Positions 45,359-62,000 of a stretch of 62,000 nt of DNA are shown piece after piece. The notes under the pieces are model-generated. The model was given only the letters and a program-made list of their open reading frames with translations, did not search any database and was not told the DNA's origin. The DNA is from Nematostella vectensis (Eukaryota > Cnidaria > Anthozoa > Actiniaria > Edwardsiidae): assembly GCF_932526225.1 (NCBI RefSeq), contig NC_064040.1, positions 4,027,681 through 4,089,680 of the forward strand, given 5' to 3'. Every line of letters begins with the position of its first letter. The stretch's first letter is position 1. A program made the position numbers and the translations under genes.

Positions 45359-45723
45359 ACCAGACAACTGTGTTCCTTTTTCGCTGCGTCATTTTCATAT
45401 TATAGTATCATTTTGATTGGTAATTATCATCGACAAGATATCGAGAGGGGAGTGATTGCGGCTAAGAGATGAAGTTGGCATGGTGTCTAAGGTATGTATT
45501 GCGTAGTTTTAACCCGCGTAAAGGCTGTTTCGGCAAACGTATGGACGTTAGACTCACTACAAGCTCTGAAAGCAGTTTAAAAAAAACACATCCATTTATA
45601 TGTACACGAGGTTGGCGTGCGCAGGACTTATTAGTTTAACATGACGTAACAAACCAGTGCGCGATTATGACATGACGTAAGACACATTTGCGCGCGCATG
45701 CTGACACCAAGCAGAATTCGGGC

Positions 45724-46563
45724 ATGGTGGTTAAGACGGTCGTGTATCTGAGCCTTGTGCTTGCCTTATCAGGCACAGCACTCGGCGTCGACGTCACCGA
45801 TCACGTGGTGCAGTGCGTCAGTGGCGAGTGCTGTATGGACGGGTACTTCGCCTCGGAACATGTGATCTGTAGGGCTCCGAGACACGTGTGTGATCAATCC
45901 GAATTCTGCACAGGATCATCTAACGTTTGTCCAGAAAATAGCAACTCCACTGTTCTCTCACTGTGTGAAATCTATGGCGGGTTATGCTCTCATGATGTTT
46001 GCTACCCGGCGCTAGCTGAACAGCGCATTAGCTGTCCAAAAGACTGTTCCCATCACGGTGTGTGTGATAAGCTTACAGGCGTGTGCTCGTGTGAAAAGGG
46101 ATACTCGCCTCCTGACTGCGCGTCACCTGTGAATCCCTCCAATCAAACGGAAGCTCAATTGGTGGCTAACGGACTGAACCTAGTGGACAATATGCTACGG
46201 CGTATGCGTAGAGGCGTGCACAAAGACTCCCACAAGCACCACAAAGCGTTCAAGCCCCACCACAAGCACGCGCATGCGCAAGCATACGCTCCCAGGCCTC
46301 CGATGTACTCGGACGCGGAAGGAGACATCCTGACACGGTTTTACCATCACCACCTCTTTTTCCCGATCTCTTTTACTATCGGTGCAGGGATTATCCTGGC
46401 TGTTTTTATCACCACGGCCCTGTGCTTCCATCGCTCACAACTCAAAAAGGAGAGGATCCAAGGGATGATCAAAGTCGAGCAGAAATCACGCATGTCTGAG
46501 CATGATCCTTTAAATGTTAGCAAGATCACGGACCCGGCGGTCTCTATCGATGTGGGAAATTGA
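45724..46563 (+). CDS. Single-exon disintegrin-EGF membrane protein lacking a metalloprotease
   Basis: The ATG at 45724 gives 279 residues. Residues 1-21 form a signal peptide (MVVKTVVYLSLVLALSGTAL). Residues 30-81 match the C-terminal half of an ADAM disintegrin domain: C..GECC, then ICRAPRHVCDQSEFCTGSS and NVCPENS. An EGF-like domain spans 104-132 (CPKDCSHHGVCDKLTGVCSC, then EKGYSPPDC). A His/Lys-rich stretch covers 165-183, a transmembrane helix 212-234, and the cytoplasmic tail 235-279. In ADAMs these modules follow a protease domain, which is absent here. I infer a type I adhesion-type membrane protein. The coding region has no intron and an AATAAA at 46612, so it could be a retrocopy or a partial ADAM gene. 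The frame can be extended upstream only with non-ATG codons. The N-terminal disintegrin cysteines are missing. Confidence 0.75.
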   Translation: MVVKTVVYLSLVLALSGTALGVDVTDHVVQCVSGECCMDGYFASEHVICRAPRHVCDQSEFCTGSSNVCPENSNSTVLSLCEIYGGLCSHDVCYPALAEQRISCPKDCSHHGVCDKLTGVCSCEKGYSPPDCASPVNPSNQTEAQLVANGLNLVDNMLRRMRRGVHKDSHKHHKAFKPHHKHAHAQAYAPRPPMYSDAEGDILTRFYHHHLFFPISFTIGAGIILAVFITTALCFHRSQLKKERIQGMIKVEQKSRMSEHDPLNVSKITDPAVSIDVGN

Positions 46564-46611
46564 ACCCAATCTCTATTGCTGATAATGACTGAAACATTGC
46601 TACTTTGCCTA

Positions 46612-46617
46612 AATAAA
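46612..46617 (+). terminator. Polyadenylation signal of the disintegrin-EGF gene
   Basis: AATAAA 48 bases after the stop codon. Confidence 0.6.
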
Positions 46618-48020
46618 AAGTTCTAAAATTTGTACCGAATGTCTTATGGAAATACACCTGAATAAACTTTTCTATCCAATCACATTGAGAATAATATTTG
46701 GTGTCAAATTAAGGCATTCCATTAGTTGTTGCTTCCTCAGAAAATTGGTACAACTGCCCGAGTATAAGGTGTAGCTCTTACCATGACCGCCTTTTTATTA
46801 CGACAATTTAGTCGTATTCTACCTACGACGATATGTATTAGCCCTGAATTACACACTACGACTTTCGTTGTCGAGCGTCGTAGCGGTGCCATATGCTGAT
46901 TTACACTCTACCCTCGAGTTGTAGCGGTGTCGCAGGCATGCGCATTCGACTAAACCGTGCTGTCTGTTCAGCCTAAAGCCAGCCTAAGAGAAAATCTTGA
47001 AAACATTAGATATGAGGGTATGCTTTATTCACATTTTGTTGCTTACAATGGGCGAAAAGGCAAAGTCTTCATGATCGAGGATCCAGATCTTATCCCACGC
47101 CCTTTTGCGGTAAGAACCTCGGGAGTGCCCGCAAAGACTTTTGGGTCTCCGAGCATACGCACTGACTGATATAATACAAGTCTATCAGACTCACACTTCA
47201 AAATAATATATTATATAAAATATTCACACAGTGAACATCTTACAAAGTGTAAAGCAATAAATACAATGTTCACATGCTAACGAAACACAAAGGTGTAGAA
47301 CCACAATTCTTACAATATACGCCAAAAGTGTGCGATTCGTCTCGTTCCTGATCCCTTTGAATGTTCTAAACTCTCATTATTCTAAGAAATATAACTTTCT
47401 CTTGGTTTTCTGATACGTAAGAAATATAGTTGAGCCGATTTTGTTGAAGGATGGATTTGCACAGTGATTCACGCAGATTCAATTCGCTACTGAAATGAGT
47501 ACACCTATTTCAATAAAGGTTGTCAATGCAAACGGCGAATGGCAATTGCCAAAAGCAGAGTTCTACGACCGACAGGTGTTTGGGGGTAGTACTTATTTGT
47601 AAAAATAAAGGTGATTGAGAAACTCAAGTGATGAACCATATATTAATTATATTAAATGTAAAGTCGTATGTTTTATCGAAATTTTTCTGAATTTTGAACA
47701 ATTATTTTGGAATCCATGGGTCCTTCCGGTCGTATAGCTGCCATCTCTCAATCGCCATTTGCCGTTTGCACTGACAAGGTTTTCTGAAATAGGTGTATAC
47801 AATTTAGTACATAGAGTTTTGGATCAACGGAAGTCGCAGAGCTTATAGTCTATGAAAGTCACGTGACGTTTTGTACACATCATCGAGTGTAATGTATGTA
47901 TTCACAACGAATGAGGCACGCCTACAGTTATTTCAGCTATTTTCAAATATTTACACACCTGTACTCATACCTATAAAACCCAGCCCCTGTGTTATATTGA
48001 GCGTAATGCATCTACATACA
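46618..48020. other. Intergenic region with one inverted-repeat element
   Basis: No convincing gene. Small frames have no recognisable domain. Contains the element at 47499-47800. Confidence 0.5.
47499..47800. mobile_element. ~300 bp MITE-like element
   Basis: TACACCTATTTCAATAAAGG and TTGTCAATGCAAACGGCGAA at the left are inverted at the right as TTTGCCGTTTGCACTGACAA, GGTTTTCTGAAATAGGTGTA. These terminal inverted repeats of about 48 bp enclose 200 bp of non-coding DNA. Confidence 0.65.
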
Positions 48021-54583
<6,563 letters not shown>

Positions 54584-56622
54584 CGGGAAGCCAGCCACTG
54601 GGCTATAATCAGATCGACAACTCACAAGATAAAAGTCTTGATTTGTTACCGTTTATCGTTACATTGAAGCCATGGTTTCTTGCTCGAGCCAGAAAGATTT
54701 CTTCTTTGCTCGCATGACTGCGGCGCCATTTTGTTGTTCGTCTTCGGAAGCAATTACTCCAACAAATATTTCTCGATTTGATTTCATCGACTTATTAAAC
54801 TTGCTCTATCCATCCACATCGTGTGTTAGGGAAATATCAAGCGATCACATATTATGTGTAAAATCCGTATATTTGTTTTCATTTAGGATAAAACTTCGGC
54901 ACCAAAAAACAGAACAACTTTTTGCTGTGTGTGACGTCGTACAATTCTCGCATTCCTATTGGTTAGTGTTGACATCGATAAAACTATTGTTAGGGAGGGG
55001 AGGGTAAAATATGAAAGAACGGAAACCAGCCACGCGCTTCTTCAGGGTAAAAGTGATAGGGATGCTCGTCGGGAAATTGGAAAAATACCGCTAAAATTAT
55101 CTGCACACCAAAAATTGCTACCCTAAAAAAAATAACTCAGAATTATGCATTAAAAAATACCATTCCTAAGAGAAAAGCCTATTTTTTCTCTCGGATACCC
55201 CTAATAAATACCTGAGGCCCGATTTTGACCCCTAAAAACGACGAGCATCCCTATCAGTTCGACATGAGAAGAACCCCCCCCCCCTCCCCCGGGCGTTCCG
55301 GCAGTGCTGCTTTCATCAGGATTCCTGACGAAGGCAGCATTGCCGAAACGTCAAGAAGAAATACAACCCAGTGATTCAAGAAATTGTTTTATAAATATAA
55401 GCATAGGACATCTGCACAGGACCAAAAACACAACAAGAATACTCATCATTCATTGCTTTGGTGGCCATCTAGACGGTGACGAAAGTCAAAACGTTAAGTC
55501 ATCGTAGGTTACTATTAACTATCTGCCTATTACTGTATATGCTGTTGTTTATTTACCACCGATTACAGACTAATGAAAAAAATCCTTATTATGATCGAAA
55601 AGGTGTATTATGCTCGACATAAATTATTGTTCTTTCCAAATGTTTTACCAATATTCCATGCCCTTTTATAGAAGAAATGTCGAGTTCTGGCAAGGTCGGA
55701 AGGTTTTGGACTTAATTGCGATAAAGCATTCTTCGCAGCTTCTGATGTTGTAGAGGGGTCAAATCAACAACAGACCCTGCAGGGTCAACAGGTGTGAACT
55801 CTCAGCCATGACTCACGATGAGTGATCAAACAGGCCCGTACCCAGGGGGGAGGGGTGCGAACGCAAGCCCCCCCCCCCCCCCCCCCCCCCCAGCAATAGC
55901 GTGCTATTTGTAGACAAAACTCGGGTAGGGTATGTAGCCAAATCCGATAATAAACGTCCCGTGGAGATACTGCAAAGGCATAAAAAATCCCTTTTTGTTT
56001 TTTTCGGAGGTGGTTAGAATGTTATCAGAGAACTCCCTCCCTCCCCCTTCCCCCCGAAAAAATTAGGTCCACTTTTTCGGATTTCACCCCTCCCCCCCCG
56101 AGAAAAATCCTGGGTACGGGCCTGTCAAAGAAGATGACAACTGTAAGGGCATAGCTGCCTGGAATAAATTCAAAACCTGGGTACCAAGCCTCCAAAAAAA
56201 AAACAACCACACACCTCAGTTTTCATTTTGTTGGTTTGATTGGAAAGTAAAGAGCAATAACACAACAAAATCAAACAGCCACTTGATGTCCTTAGTGATT
56301 TTTTACTATTATGCCTGAAAAAATGGGTATTATGACGGCATTATGCTCGATTCTCCGACTATAGTATTATGCTCAAAATTATGCCGGAATAAGGTATCTG
56401 AGCCTACGGGAATATATCTTCAAAGAAGACGAAAATTTGGCATAGTCTAATTCCAGTTTTTGGTGTATTGTGAAGAAATCATCATAGAATATAGAAATTG
56501 TTTTTCACCCGGAAGTGACGTCACGAGAGTAACAGAGCCGTCACAGTGTCGTCTCAGACTTGATGTGATCCATTTCCCTCTAAGCCGTGTCGGTATTGAT
56601 TTAGTATCTCCTCAGAACAGCC
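54584..56622. other. Intergenic region between PCNX4 and the peptidoglycan-binding gene
   Basis: Divergent promoters for the two flanking genes are expected here, but no TATA box or clear core element stands out. It contains a palindrome around 55290-55355 (TTCCGGCAGTGCTGC / GCAGCATTGCCGAA) and a MITE-like element (55833-56125). A 111-codon + frame at 54672 starts with a good Kozak context but shows no known domain. Confidence 0.5.
55833..56125. mobile_element. MITE-like element, family A copy 1
   Basis: Begins AGGCCCGTACCCAGGGGGG and ends TCCTGGGTACGGGCCTG, terminal inverted repeats. The internal segment (TAGACAAAACTC, CCCGTGGAGATACTGCAAAG, TCAGAGAACTCCCTCCCTCC) is shared with 60872-61190. 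Confidence 0.8.
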
Positions 56623-59600
56623 ATGTTTGCGACCGGGCTAATAGTGCTTGTGCTCATCAATTCTATCGGAAGACTTCAGTCATTTCCTGCGATGACTTTG
56701 GAAGGCTTCCCAAAACCCTTTACGAGGAAACTAGCGCTAGAAGAACCATCAGTCACAGGTACGGCGGACAAGACACGTAGACAGTATTTAGCCGGAAGTG
56801 AACCACTCTTTTCGGCGACAAATCTCAGTCTCAGTAATAGCGAATAGACGGAAGCAGAGTTTCGAATAACTTCAGAATTCGGGACAGTAATTCAGACAAC
56901 TTTAATATTGCCTAAACAACTCGTTATAGTTTATTGAATATTTTTGATAATTTCAGAAGACATAAATTAGTACCATCCGGCCCATAGGGTGACAGTATAC
57001 AGTCCTGCTTACTTGGGATGGCAGATGTAGTTCTGAATATCGATTTTTCTTTCAAATATCTTCACTTAACAACAGTTTTTTTTTCGTTTTGTCATGCTAG
57101 ACATGGTCTCTTTTTGAACCATAAAAGTCCGGTCTCACTTTCGAAAGAATTATTCCTGTCAGACACAAGAGCGCCCCACCGGCTGGCCTACAAAAGGAGG
57201 AGGGGAAGGGGCGGATCTCAAGCCTAAATTTGGAGAGATCCCTGGTCGTATGACTTTTAGTGACAATATCTAAAAATAAAATGCTACAAAAATTAAACAT
57301 TACGTCGAAAACTGTCAGTCATGTAACAGCCCGCTCGTAAGGCCTAACAGGATTGGCTGGATTACCTCATTGTTCTATTGTATTCCCGTTCTATTGTTTT
57401 GTTTCCCATTGTTTTGTCTGTGGTGTATCAATCTAATCAGGTGAAATCTTCTGAGGGCTGCTACACGACCCAAAACTGTATCGGCTGTGCCACCAAAGAT
57501 AGCTTGTTTTAAGACATGTAAATTTCAAAATTATTTGGCAGGTTGGCATGTATTTAAAAAAAAAAGGCCAAAATTGGTGGATAATCATTAACTTTTGTAA
57601 ATAACCATTTATAAACTACCCTGGTCCCAGAGCCTCGAGCGTCTCTATTCAGTGGCCAGCGAGGCTACTAAATAGAGACACGCACGTGGCTCTGGAACCA
57701 GGGTATTTATAAACTCGCCTGCCATAAATATTTATAATTTAGCGAGCTTAGAAACTATTATGCCAGGTACTCAATATATCTGAGAGTGAAAATTAGACGT
57801 TTCTAAAGAAAAACGATGTATACGCTGGGGGAATTGGCGAAAACTCCCAAGTGCAGAGTAACCATCAGGGACGGATCCAAGGGGGGATCAGGGGGGGGGG
57901 GGGGGGGGGGGAGGGAGCAAGGGTTTCAAGAAAGGGGTAGTGGGTTCATATGGTGTTCTATCGTGGATTTCGTTATATTTATTTTTATGCTAAATATCTA
58001 AAAAAAAAAAGGAGGGCGGGCCCGCTCGGATCATTCCTAGATCCTTCCCTGATAACACAAAATGACCAATAATATCCTTTAGCTACGGCGCCTTTCAAGG
58101 TAAATATGTCAACCTTGCTTGCCACTTGTTTTATCTTTAGGTAAAGATGTGACGATATTACAGAATCTTCTACTGAGATCAAAATACGTGGATCCCATTG
58201 CTACGTCAGGGGCATATGATAAACCTACCTCCAAGGCAGTAGCTCAGTTCCAACAGGGAAACAAGCTGAACAGGTAAGCTATAACAGCGAGGAATTGCTT
58301 AGGGGGGGGGGGGGTACGTAGGTAACGATGTGCACCATGCCTGGAATAGTAACAGGGTTGCGTTTTTTGTTTTACTCTTTCTCCCAGGAGCAAGGGTGGG
58401 CAAGCATTTTTGTCCTTTTTTTGTGTGTGCACCTGGTTGAACCGGTTCCTCTGTGCTCGGTACTTCACTTTATTCCTTTAGAATTTTTCATTGCTCTCGG
58501 GAGTTCCTTTATCTTATTATCAATATTGAATATCGTAAAAATGTTATTGTATTGAATAAATACAACTTAAAATAGGGAAGAGCAAAGGGGAGGTAGGGTG
58601 AGCAAGGAATATGTCTGAAAAACTGAAAACATGGGTGAGCTAAGGGAAGCATGGATGAGTGAGGAATATAGCCTTGACTGAACAATGGAGAACAGGGGTG
58701 AGCAAAAGAGAGCAATGTGAGCAAGGAATATGGGATTGACCGAAAAAGTGAGAAAGGGGGAGAGCAAAGAGGAGCAAGGGTGAGCAAATAATGTGGAATT
58801 AAAACTGGTAAAAAGTGAAATAATAAGGATATAGCCGAGAATCGAACCTCGTCCAAATCAGGTTAAATGAGAAAAATAGACCATACTTCCAGACATGCGC
58901 TGAAACACCGTATAACAGCATAAAGCTTTACGGCTAAGCTGGAGATTTCGGCCTCAGCACCGCTATCTTGCGAACTGTACAACACAAAGGCACATGAGGT
59001 ACCTGTGCATTAATGGGGAGGCAATAACCAGGATCCCAGCCCTGTCTTAGTCGGTTACGCCACGCACAGCTCGCTGAGATGTACACCGAAAAATATCGGG
59101 GGTCTTTTTCACACTTGTAATGTAGTAATGTAGAGATGTCGTCATCATGTGCATGCAGCACACTACGACCTAGGTCTACATTGCTGCCTCTAGCCTTTGT
59201 ACTTTTTTGTCCAGTCTCGCACATGCATATGACATATTTATAAGATGTTTTACGAGTATAAATGAATTTGAATGCCTTCTGCTTGTTGTTGACACCAATA
59301 ACTGTTCTCTTCGCAGTACTCCTGGCGTATTCGATATAGCTACCGCATCTCTGGTCCTTAAACAACTAATGTATGATGGTTACCACGACGACGGGACTAT
59401 CCCCAAGGGATACAAATTTAAGGTAGCCCAGACACCCAGTTACGACTTATAATTATTGTTTTATCATCCTGTTTTTGTTCTAGTTGTATATTCCAGTGTA
59501 TGCGGACCGCACAAAAGAGACAAATGCGACACTGTATGACAACCAACACAAGGTACCTCATGCGATGATGATGATGATGAAGATGATGATTATGATGATG

Positions 59601-59623
59601 ATGATGATGATGGTTATGATGAC

Positions 59624-59660
<37 letters not shown>

Positions 59661-61834
59661 ATGATGTTGTAAGAAGGGGCTGGTAAGAATTTGTGGTTGT
59701 GATGGTGATTATGAATCTATGAAGAAAGTGATTATCTTGTTGGCGATGATGATAATTTTGATGGTGACGATTTAGATGATTGTGATGGAGATGGTGGCGA
59801 TAGTAATGGTAATGGTTATGAAGACTATTGTTGCTATGGCGGTGGCAATAGCAGGGAAATGCGCACTTCCCTGTTAATAGTCACAATAATGACCAACAAG
59901 CCAAACCACTATCCTACCTATTTCTATTGTACCTACAGCCAATATACACATTCATCGTCCGTTGCCATGGCAGCATGGACCTAGAAACAGGGATGGCGGT
60001 AAATCAGCTGACGACCAATGGGAATACACCGACAGGCCTGATGGTATGTCATACGGCAACAACCGTGTGGTCTTAAAGAGAATGCGATCTAATTTACCTT
60101 ACATGGTTTTATTTCAGTCATTTGACCTTAACAGCCCAGAGCCTAACCACAAGTCGTTTGGACCGTAAGTATTTTCACGGTCTAAAGCTCCACCGGCATT
60201 ATATTTATTCTAATAGTTTAAAAACTGACATTATCTGCCAATAGGCACCCATAGGTGAGCATGACAAGCCACCACTGGAATCATCCCTATTAAACTAACA
60301 ATATCTGCCATGAGCTTGATCCATACCCCCGCTATATACTCCTACTACGCCCTCCCTCTTGTCATCCCTCCCCTTCCCTCTTGTCATCCCTCCCCCTACC
60401 TCTTGTCATCTCTCCCCCCTCCCTCTTATCATCTCTCCCCCCTCCCTCTTGACATCTCTCCCCCCTCCCTCTTGTCATCCCTCCCCCTCCCTCTTGTCAT
60501 CTCTCCCCCCTCCCTCTTGACATCTCTCCCCCCTACCTCTTGTCATCTCTCCCCCTCCCTCTTGTCATCCCTCCCCCCTCCCTCTTGTCATCCCTCCCCC
60601 CTCCATCTTGTCATCTCTCCCCCTCCTTCTTGTCATCCCTCCCCCTCCCTCTTGTCATCCCTTCCCTCAGGTATCTATCACGAGACTTTGGGACGTCGCA
60701 GATCTGGCATTCAGGTAGTTTTAATTTCACAAGCCGACCGTACGTGGCTATTCGCAGGCGAAAACTTTCAACAACGTATTTAAAGTTTGCGACGAAAAAA
60801 GAAAAAAAACGATGATGGCAGGAGACTGATTCATTTTGTCTTTTGCAACGGCCTGAATGGATCCCCCCCAGGCCCGTACCCAGGGGGGTGCAGGGGGTGC
60901 GAACGCACCCCCCCCCTCCCACAACGGCCCAGTCCACTTTTGGTTCTCAAATAGAAGTGCAATCTGTAGACAAAACTCAAAATCAAAAGCTAGATAACTC
61001 TGGTATGTAGCCAAATCCGACAATACACGTCCCGTGGAGATACTGCAAAGGCATAAAAAAAATCCCTTTTTGTTCTTTCGGAGGTGGTCAGATTTTTATC
61101 AGAGAACTCCCTCCCTCCCCCCCGGAAAAATTAGGTCCATTTTTCGGGTTTCGCACCCTCCCCAAGAAAAATCCTGGGTACGGGCCTGCTCCCCCTATTT
61201 GTAGCCGTGGAATAAACAGCTTCTTTATAGCCCAATCCTGGATGAGAGAAAACATATTCGCGTTTACATATTCTTAAATTGTACCCAGGTTCCCTGTGGT
61301 GAGAGCGGTCGAAGGAATCAAAGGTTAGTCAATTCATAATCTTACATAGTTTTCGTCCTTATTTTACGAATAAACAGTAACTGAATAAATAACTGCTTAT
61401 ACGTCTCGTGGTGCATTTTATAATTTGTTTACGATGTATGACATAATGTTGCGTGTAACGTTATTTGGTGTGCGATGAATGACGTATTATGGCGTGTAAC
61501 CTTATTTGGTGTACGATGCATGACGTATTGTGGCGTGCAACCTTATTTGGTGTACGATGCATGACGTATTATGGCGTGTAACCTTATTTGGTGTACGAAG
61601 TAAGACGTATCGTGTAACCTTATTTGGTGTACGATGTATGACATATTGTGGCGTATAATCTTATTTGGTGTACGATGTATGACGTATTGTAACCTAACAA
61701 CAAATGGTGTTTCCAGGTAACGCTGCAATAGGTCGAGACGCGGAGAACACTTTTCTTCCTTATTACCGAGATGGGCTCTTACTACATACGGGAGAGTGGG
61801 CAAACTGGAACGCAAGCATGCCAATGCCTAACAG
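56623..61834 (+). CDS. Secreted peptidoglycan-binding protein, probable L,D-transpeptidase-like (3' end outside window)
   Basis: Exons: 56623-56758, 58141-58273, 59317-59422, 59484-59552, 59939-60043, 60118-60164, 60671-60775, 61289-61323, 61717-61834. All are in frame (854 nt). Residues 1-21 look like a signal peptide (MFATGLIVLVLINSIGRLQS). Residues 46-125 fit the peptidoglycan-binding (PG_binding_1) fold: GKDVTILQNLLLRSKYVDP, GAYDKPTSKAVAQFQQGN, GVFDIATASLVLKQLMYDGY. The rest includes LYIPVYADRTKETNATLYD, IYTFIVRCHGS and GLLLHTGEW...MPMPN. The last segment resembles the His-containing part of YkuD L,D-transpeptidases, whose Ser/Thr-X-Gly-Cys motif would come in the next exon. Function in peptidoglycan recognition or cleavage is inference. 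The donor of exon 7 (AC|GTATTT at 60775) was chosen because an earlier donor (60714) would put a stop in exon 8. Confidence 0.7.
57619..57704. mobile_element. Short palindromic element
   Basis: CCCTGGTCCCAGAGCCTCGAG at the left is answered by TGGCTCTGGAACCAGGG at the right, with a second inverted pair around GTCTCTATTCAG / TAAATAGAGAC. A relative without good ends is visible at 21835-21905 (CTCTAGAGCCTCGAACGTC, TTTAGTGGCCAGCGAG). Confidence 0.6.
58560..58800. repeat. Degenerate ~50-bp repeats
   Basis: Four or five loose copies of GAGCAAGGAATATG ... GGTGAGCAAAGAGG in intron 2 of the peptidoglycan-binding gene. Confidence 0.6.
59565..59660. repeat. (ATG)n microsatellite
   Basis: Runs of GATGATGATG with rare interruptions, starting within 15 bases of the donor at 59552/59553. 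Confidence 0.9.
60340..60665. repeat. Pyrimidine minisatellite upstream of an acceptor
   Basis: About fourteen units of CCCTCCCTCTTGTCATCTCT and variants run to within a few bases of the acceptor at 60670, so the repeat itself forms a 300 bp polypyrimidine tract. Confidence 0.88.
60872..61190. mobile_element. MITE-like element, family A copy 2
   Basis: Same ends and internal segments as 55833-56125, in the same orientation, inserted in an intron of the peptidoglycan-binding gene. Confidence 0.8.
61425..61690. repeat. ~40-bp tandem repeat
   Basis: Six units of AACCTTATTTGGTGTACGAT and GTATGACGTATTGTGGCGTGT, just before the acceptor of the exon at 61717. Confidence 0.88.
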
Positions 61835-61934
61835 GTGAATTCATTATAAAACAGAATAGATTTTGTGCGTGTTCCAAGCGTCGCAAACATACTGAGCTTT
61901 TCTTTTGTCTTTTATGCATTTATTCATTACCACT

Positions 61935-62000
61935 GTCATGACAATCATCATCCCAATCACCACCACCATAATCATCATCATCATCATTACCACCATCACT
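61935..62000. repeat. (ATC/ACC)n microsatellite at window edge
   Basis: Triplet runs of ATCATC and CACCAC to the end of the window, in the intron after exon 9. Confidence 0.8.

Noticed and set aside
54672-55007. 111-codon + frame starting with a good Kozak context
   Set aside because: No recognisable domain, no polyadenylation signal seen, and it lies in the promoter region of the PCNX4 gene. Left unannotated.

Overview
The window is eukaryotic and almost certainly from an animal. It has spliceosomal introns with GT-AG boundaries, many extracellular fibronectin type III (FN3) exons in phase 1-1, a pecanex-family membrane protein gene, and dense short palindromic and minisatellite repeats. 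The mix of genes and repeats suggests an anthozoan cnidarian (sea anemone or coral), but the species cannot be fixed by reading alone.

Region 1-18.7 kb (+ strand) holds the 3' part of a large receptor-channel gene. Twenty exons join in one unbroken frame of 1591 codons plus stop. They encode one partial and ten complete FN3 domains, then a segment that reads like an ionotropic glutamate receptor (iGluR): S1 half, M1, pore loop, M3, S2 half, M4 and a short cytoplasmic tail. The pore loop carries SFTTVGYGD, the K+-channel selectivity filter. An FN3 ectodomain in place of the usual amino-terminal domain, joined to a K+-type iGluR core, is the most notable thing in the window.

Region 19.2-24.95 kb is a gene-poor spacer. 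It contains a candidate 2.5 kb element bounded by inverted repeats and an array of hairpin-forming repeats.

Region 24.95-45.1 kb is a direct duplicate of 265-19195. It matches at near identity in exons, but its introns have very different minisatellite lengths. The duplicate lacks the 5' end of the gene, has lost two FN3 exons in a 4.25 kb deletion, and has lost the selectivity filter in a 583 bp deletion that also creates a frameshift and early stop. It is best called a pseudogene unless it makes a truncated receptor. An assembly artefact (uncollapsed haplotypes) remains possible.

Region 45.1-48.0 kb has a possible 60-residue minus-strand ORF and an intronless + strand gene for a small membrane protein. 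That protein has a signal peptide, part of a disintegrin domain, an EGF-like domain and a transmembrane helix, but no metalloprotease.

Region 48.0-54.6 kb (- strand) is a complete eight-exon pecanex-like protein 4 gene (1223 aa). Region 56.6-61.8 kb (+ strand) holds the first nine exons of a secreted protein with a bacterial-style peptidoglycan-binding domain and the start of what looks like an L,D-transpeptidase (YkuD-like) catalytic domain. It runs off the right edge.

Minisatellites lie in nearly every intron of the receptor gene, often starting within tens of bases of a 5' splice site. In two places the splice donor itself has been tandemly multiplied.
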